Assembly: GCA_965660945.1 (NCBI GenBank)
Contig: CBFIBS010000001.1
Coordinates: 186,001 to 250,000, forward strand
Source: UBA7985 sp002711265
GTDB lineage: Bacteria > Pseudomonadota > Alphaproteobacteria > UBA7985
Direction of reading: 5' to 3'
Length of the DNA: 64,000 nt
Each line of letters opens with the position of its first letter. Position 1 is the stretch's first letter. This document shows positions 61,587-64,000 of the stretch, piece after piece. The notes beneath the pieces are model-generated. The model was given only the letters and a program-made list of their open reading frames with translations. It made no database searches and had not been told where the DNA came from. A program made the position numbers and the translations under genes.

Positions 61587-62891
61587 CTAGCCGGCAAGGA
61601 CCCGCCGGAACATCTCCCCGATCTGTCCGATATGGTCTTCGGTTACGATCAGCGGCGGCGACATGGCAAGACTGTCGCCGATTGGACGGCAGGATACGCC
61701 CGCCTCCCAAAGCTTCTCGAAGGCTGCCCGGCCGCGTGCACCGACGGTCTCTTCGCTCTCGAGCTGGACCGCGCCGACCAGACCCATGTTGCGGATGTCG
61801 ATGACACCCGGCAGATCGGCGAGGCTGTGCAGCATGTCTTCCCATGGGCCTGACATCGCATCCGCGTTCTCGAAGATGCCTTCGTCTCGGTAGAGATCCG
61901 CGGTGGCGATCGCTGCCGCGCAGGCCAGCGGATGGCCGGAATAGGTGTAGCCGTGGAACAGGTCTGGCATGGTCGGCGGTCCGCTCAGGAACGCCTCCCG
62001 CACGGCACCGGTGGTGAAAACACCACCCAGCGGTACCGTAGCGTTGGTGATCCCTTTGGCGGCAGTCATCAGATCGGGCGTCACCCCGAACTTCTGATAA
62101 CCAAAGGCCGTGCCCAGCCGCCCGAAGCCAGAAATCACCTCGTCAAAAATCAGCAGGATGCCGTGCCGATCGCAGATGTCGCGCAGCCGCTGCAAGTAGC
62201 CCTTAGGCGGCGGGAAGACGCCCCCCGCCCCGGCAACCGGCTCAACGATGCAGGCTGCCACGACGTGGCCCCCGTAAGTCTGGCAGATTTCCTCTAGATC
62301 ATCGGCAAGGAAATCACCGTGCTCGGGCTGGCCGCGGGAAAACGCATTACGGTCGAGCAGGTGCGTATGACGCATGTGCTTGGCATCGGGGTAGAGCGTG
62401 CCGAACTGTCCCTTGTTCAACCCGATACCGCCCACACTGAGACCGCCGAAGTTAATGCCGTGGTAGGCCTTCTGCCGCCCGACCAGCACGCGGCGCTGCC
62501 CCTCGCCCCGGGCCTGATGATAGGCCAGCGCGACCTTCAACGCGGTATCGACGGCCTCGGAGCCGGAATTGGTGAAGAAGACGTGATCGAAGCCCGGGGT
62601 CATCTCCGTCAGCCGGTTGGCGGCTTCGAAGGCGATGGCGTGGCCCTGATTAAAGCTATGGGCAAAATCCAGCGTGGCGGCCTGCTTCTGGATGGCCTCG
62701 ACGATCGGCTTGCGATTGTGGCCTGCGTTGCAGCACCACAGCCCGCCAGTGCCGTCGATCAGGCGGTGGCCCTCCATGGTCGTGTAGTGCACGCCGTCGG
62801 CCGAAGCGATGATGCGGGGATTATCCTTGAACCAGCGGCTCGCCGTGAACGGCATCCAGTAGGCATCGAGATTGTTTGGCATCTGATTCAT
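61587..62891 (-). CDS. Class III omega-amino acid:pyruvate aminotransferase
   Basis: 434 residues. N-terminal WMPFTASRWFKDNPRI and GLWCCNAGHNR are the beta-alanine:pyruvate transaminase (BAPAT/omega-ATA) style. FTNSGSEAVDTALKVAL near 106, IFDEVISGFGR near 248 and PLP lysine K279 in LMTAAKGITNA. Substrates may include beta-alanine, taurine or other omega-amines. It lies 6 bases downstream of the CoA-transferase gene on the same strand. Confidence 0.88.
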   Translation of the reverse strand: MNQMPNNLDAYWMPFTASRWFKDNPRIIASADGVHYTTMEGHRLIDGTGGLWCCNAGHNRKPIVEAIQKQAATLDFAHSFNQGHAIAFEAANRLTEMTPGFDHVFFTNSGSEAVDTALKVALAYHQARGEGQRRVLVGRQKAYHGINFGGLSVGGIGLNKGQFGTLYPDAKHMRHTHLLDRNAFSRGQPEHGDFLADDLEEICQTYGGHVVAACIVEPVAGAGGVFPPPKGYLQRLRDICDRHGILLIFDEVISGFGRLGTAFGYQKFGVTPDLMTAAKGITNATVPLGGVFTTGAVREAFLSGPPTMPDLFHGYTYSGHPLACAAAIATADLYRDEGIFENADAMSGPWEDMLHSLADLPGVIDIRNMGLVGAVQLESEETVGARGRAAFEKLWEAGVSCRPIGDSLAMSPPLIVTEDHIGQIGEMFRRVLAG

Positions 62892-62897
62892 GAGACA

Positions 62898-64000
62898 CTA
62901 CCAGTCAAGATCATCAAAGGTTGAGGCGCCCAGAGCGGGCGCGGTTTTTGTCACTCTGAGCGGGCTTTCTGAAAAGTTCAAGGGCGTGCGCAGACCGGGG
63001 ACACCCTCGGGCTCAATGGCCACAGACCGATGCATAAACTGCGGATCGGCCTGCGCCTGTGCGATGGTGTTGATCGGCCCGGCAGGAACCCCCGCGGCGA
63101 GCAGTTGATCAATCAGTTCCGCGCGCCGGAACCATGACGCCGCGGCGTTGATTTTGCCTGCCAGCGCCTCGACATTTTCGATCCGCGCAGCATTGCTGGC
63201 GTAGGCCGGATCCTCGGGCAGATCATGCAGGCCGAGCACGGTGCACAGAGCTGCGAACTGCCGGTCGTTGCCGGTGGCGATGATCAGATGACCGTCGGCG
63301 CAGGCGAAGACCTCGTAGGGGACAAGGTTGGGGTGGCGGTTGCCCTTGCGGCTCGGCGCGGTCCCGGAAACCATGAAATTCAGCGCCTGGTTGGCGAGCA
63401 CGGCCGACATGGCATCGAACAGGGCAAGATCGATGTGCTGCCCCCTGCCCGACTTCTGGCGCTCGGCCAGCGCCGCCTGCACCCCGATGACCCCGTAGAG
63501 CCCGGTAAAGATATCCGCGAAGGCGACGCCCATTTTCTGCGGCTCGCCACCGGCGTCACCGGTGATGTCCATGATCCCGCTCATGCCCTGGATCAGCAGG
63601 TCGTAGCCGGGCTGCTCGGCGCGTGGCCCATCCTGCCCGAAGCCGGTGATCGAGGCGTAGACGACGCCCGGGTTAGCAGCAGCGACGCTGGCGTAATCCA
63701 AGCCGAACTTTGCCAGGCCCCCGACCTTGTAGTTTTCGATGATGACGTCGGCACGCACGGCGAGGCGCTGCACGGCTGCGAGGTCTTCGGGGTTGCGGAA
63801 GTCGGCGACAACCGAGCGCTTTCCCCGATTACAGGCGTAGAAATAGGCGGCGGTGGCGCGAGGATCGGCCTCGCCATCTGCCCCGGGGCGGTCGACAAAG
63901 GGCGGCCCCCACTGGCGGGTATCATCCCCCGCCGGGCTCTCGATCTTGACCACGTCGGCACCCAGATCAGCAAACGTCTGCCCCAGCCATGGCCCGGCAA
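62898..64000 (-). CDS. Family III CoA-transferase (CaiB/BaiF), N-terminus cut by window edge
   Basis: At least 367 residues, open to the right edge: the frame reads AGPWLGQTFADLGADVVKIE at the edge, the usual start of the family core, so only about 15-20 residues are missing. Later IIENYKVGGLAKFGLDYASV, YASITGFGQDGPRAEQPGYD and ALFDAMSAVLANQALNF. Forms or swaps acyl-CoA in carboxylate breakdown. The second such enzyme in the window (the first is at 34020). Coupled to the transaminase. Confidence 0.9.
   Translation of the reverse strand, partial: AGPWLGQTFADLGADVVKIESPAGDDTRQWGPPFVDRPGADGEADPRATAAYFYACNRGKRSVVADFRNPEDLAAVQRLAVRADVIIENYKVGGLAKFGLDYASVAAANPGVVYASITGFGQDGPRAEQPGYDLLIQGMSGIMDITGDAGGEPQKMGVAFADIFTGLYGVIGVQAALAERQKSGRGQHIDLALFDAMSAVLANQALNFMVSGTAPSRKGNRHPNLVPYEVFACADGHLIIATGNDRQFAALCTVLGLHDLPEDPAYASNAARIENVEALAGKINAAASWFRRAELIDQLLAAGVPAGPINTIAQAQADPQFMHRSVAIEPEGVPGLRTPLNFSESPLRVTKTAPALGASTFDDLDW

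Noticed and set aside
1..64000. Prophage, insertion sequence, rRNA or tRNA genes
   Set aside because: No integrase, transposase, terminal repeats, or cloverleaf/rRNA-like stretches were recognised by eye; a tRNA scan would be needed to exclude a missed tRNA.

Overview
The window reads as a chromosomal segment of a GC-rich, metabolically versatile alphaproteobacterium, probably marine or marine-associated; a Rhodobacterales-like lineage is likely but not proven. The basis is the fused PntA that closely resembles alphaproteobacterial versions, an smo/pol-type polyol locus, GcvT-type dimethylglycine dehydrogenase paralogues, a pyrrolysine-free MttB homologue, and a tripartite tricarboxylate transporter (TTT) locus. 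Coding density is very high. Many neighbouring genes overlap by 4-8 bases. I see no prophage, insertion sequence, CRISPR array, rRNA or tRNA.

Layout. 1-4938 (minus): pntA, pntB and a truncated (window edge) BisC-type molybdopterin sulfoxide reductase. 5269-10131 (plus): an Asp/Glu-racemase-fold enzyme overlapping a sulfotransferase-fold protein, then a trans-4-hydroxyproline module (pyrroline-4-hydroxy-2-carboxylate deaminase, 4-hydroxyproline 2-epimerase, D-amino-acid dehydrogenase). 10228-17426 (plus): a small secreted protein and a polyol locus (binding protein, two permeases, SDR, AraC regulator, mannitol dehydrogenase) that has no ATPase gene. 17427-21433 (minus): MttB-like methyltransferase plus a dimethylglycine-dehydrogenase-like flavoprotein. 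21642-25093 (plus): class III PLP enzyme, APH-type kinase and class I/II aminotransferase. 25189-31846 (minus): a regulatory-type binding protein, TctC, TctB, TctA, AtuA-type DUF1446, DUF4387 and a GNAT; divergent from it, 31958-35216 (plus), is a TctD/TctE-type two-component system with a CoA-transferase. 35368-36687 (minus): O-acetylhomoserine sulfhydrylase. 36964-38738 (plus): a TmpA/TmpB-type phosphonate pair that would release glycine betaine. 38770-44577 (minus): DMGDH-like flavoprotein, UPF0261 protein and TMADH/StcD-like flavoprotein, divergent from a BenE-type transporter across an operator-like dyad. 46064-50454: orphan iron-type binding protein, EamA and Bcr/CflA exporters, a methyltransferase and a 54-residue membrane protein. 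50479-55231 (minus): class V aminotransferase, dienelactone hydrolase and an NMT1-type ABC importer. 55454-57159 (plus): FMN alpha-hydroxyacid oxidase and YaiI. 57245-61237 (minus): ProX/ProW/ProV betaine importer and an anchored hypothetical protein. 61587-64000 (minus): omega-amino-acid transaminase and a truncated (window edge) CoA-transferase.

How it fits together. The common theme is uptake and breakdown of small nitrogenous osmolytes and their carbon skeletons. ProXWV and TmpAB would supply betaine. Two DMGDH-like flavoproteins, an MttB homologue and a TMADH homologue are candidates for removing N-methyl groups. Hydroxyproline enzymes and several transaminases handle amino acids, and TTT, BenE and polyol transporters bring in carboxylates and sugar alcohols. 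Four import operons put the binding-protein gene first and separate it from the membrane or ATPase genes by a terminator-like hairpin. Three of those four binding proteins (polyol, TTT, ProX) also show a visibly different, expression-biased codon use.

The best candidates for undescribed biology are the DMGDH/UPF0261/TMADH operon with BenE and its operator, the regulatory binding protein plus TctDE plus TTT plus AtuA locus, and the kinase/PLP-enzyme pair.
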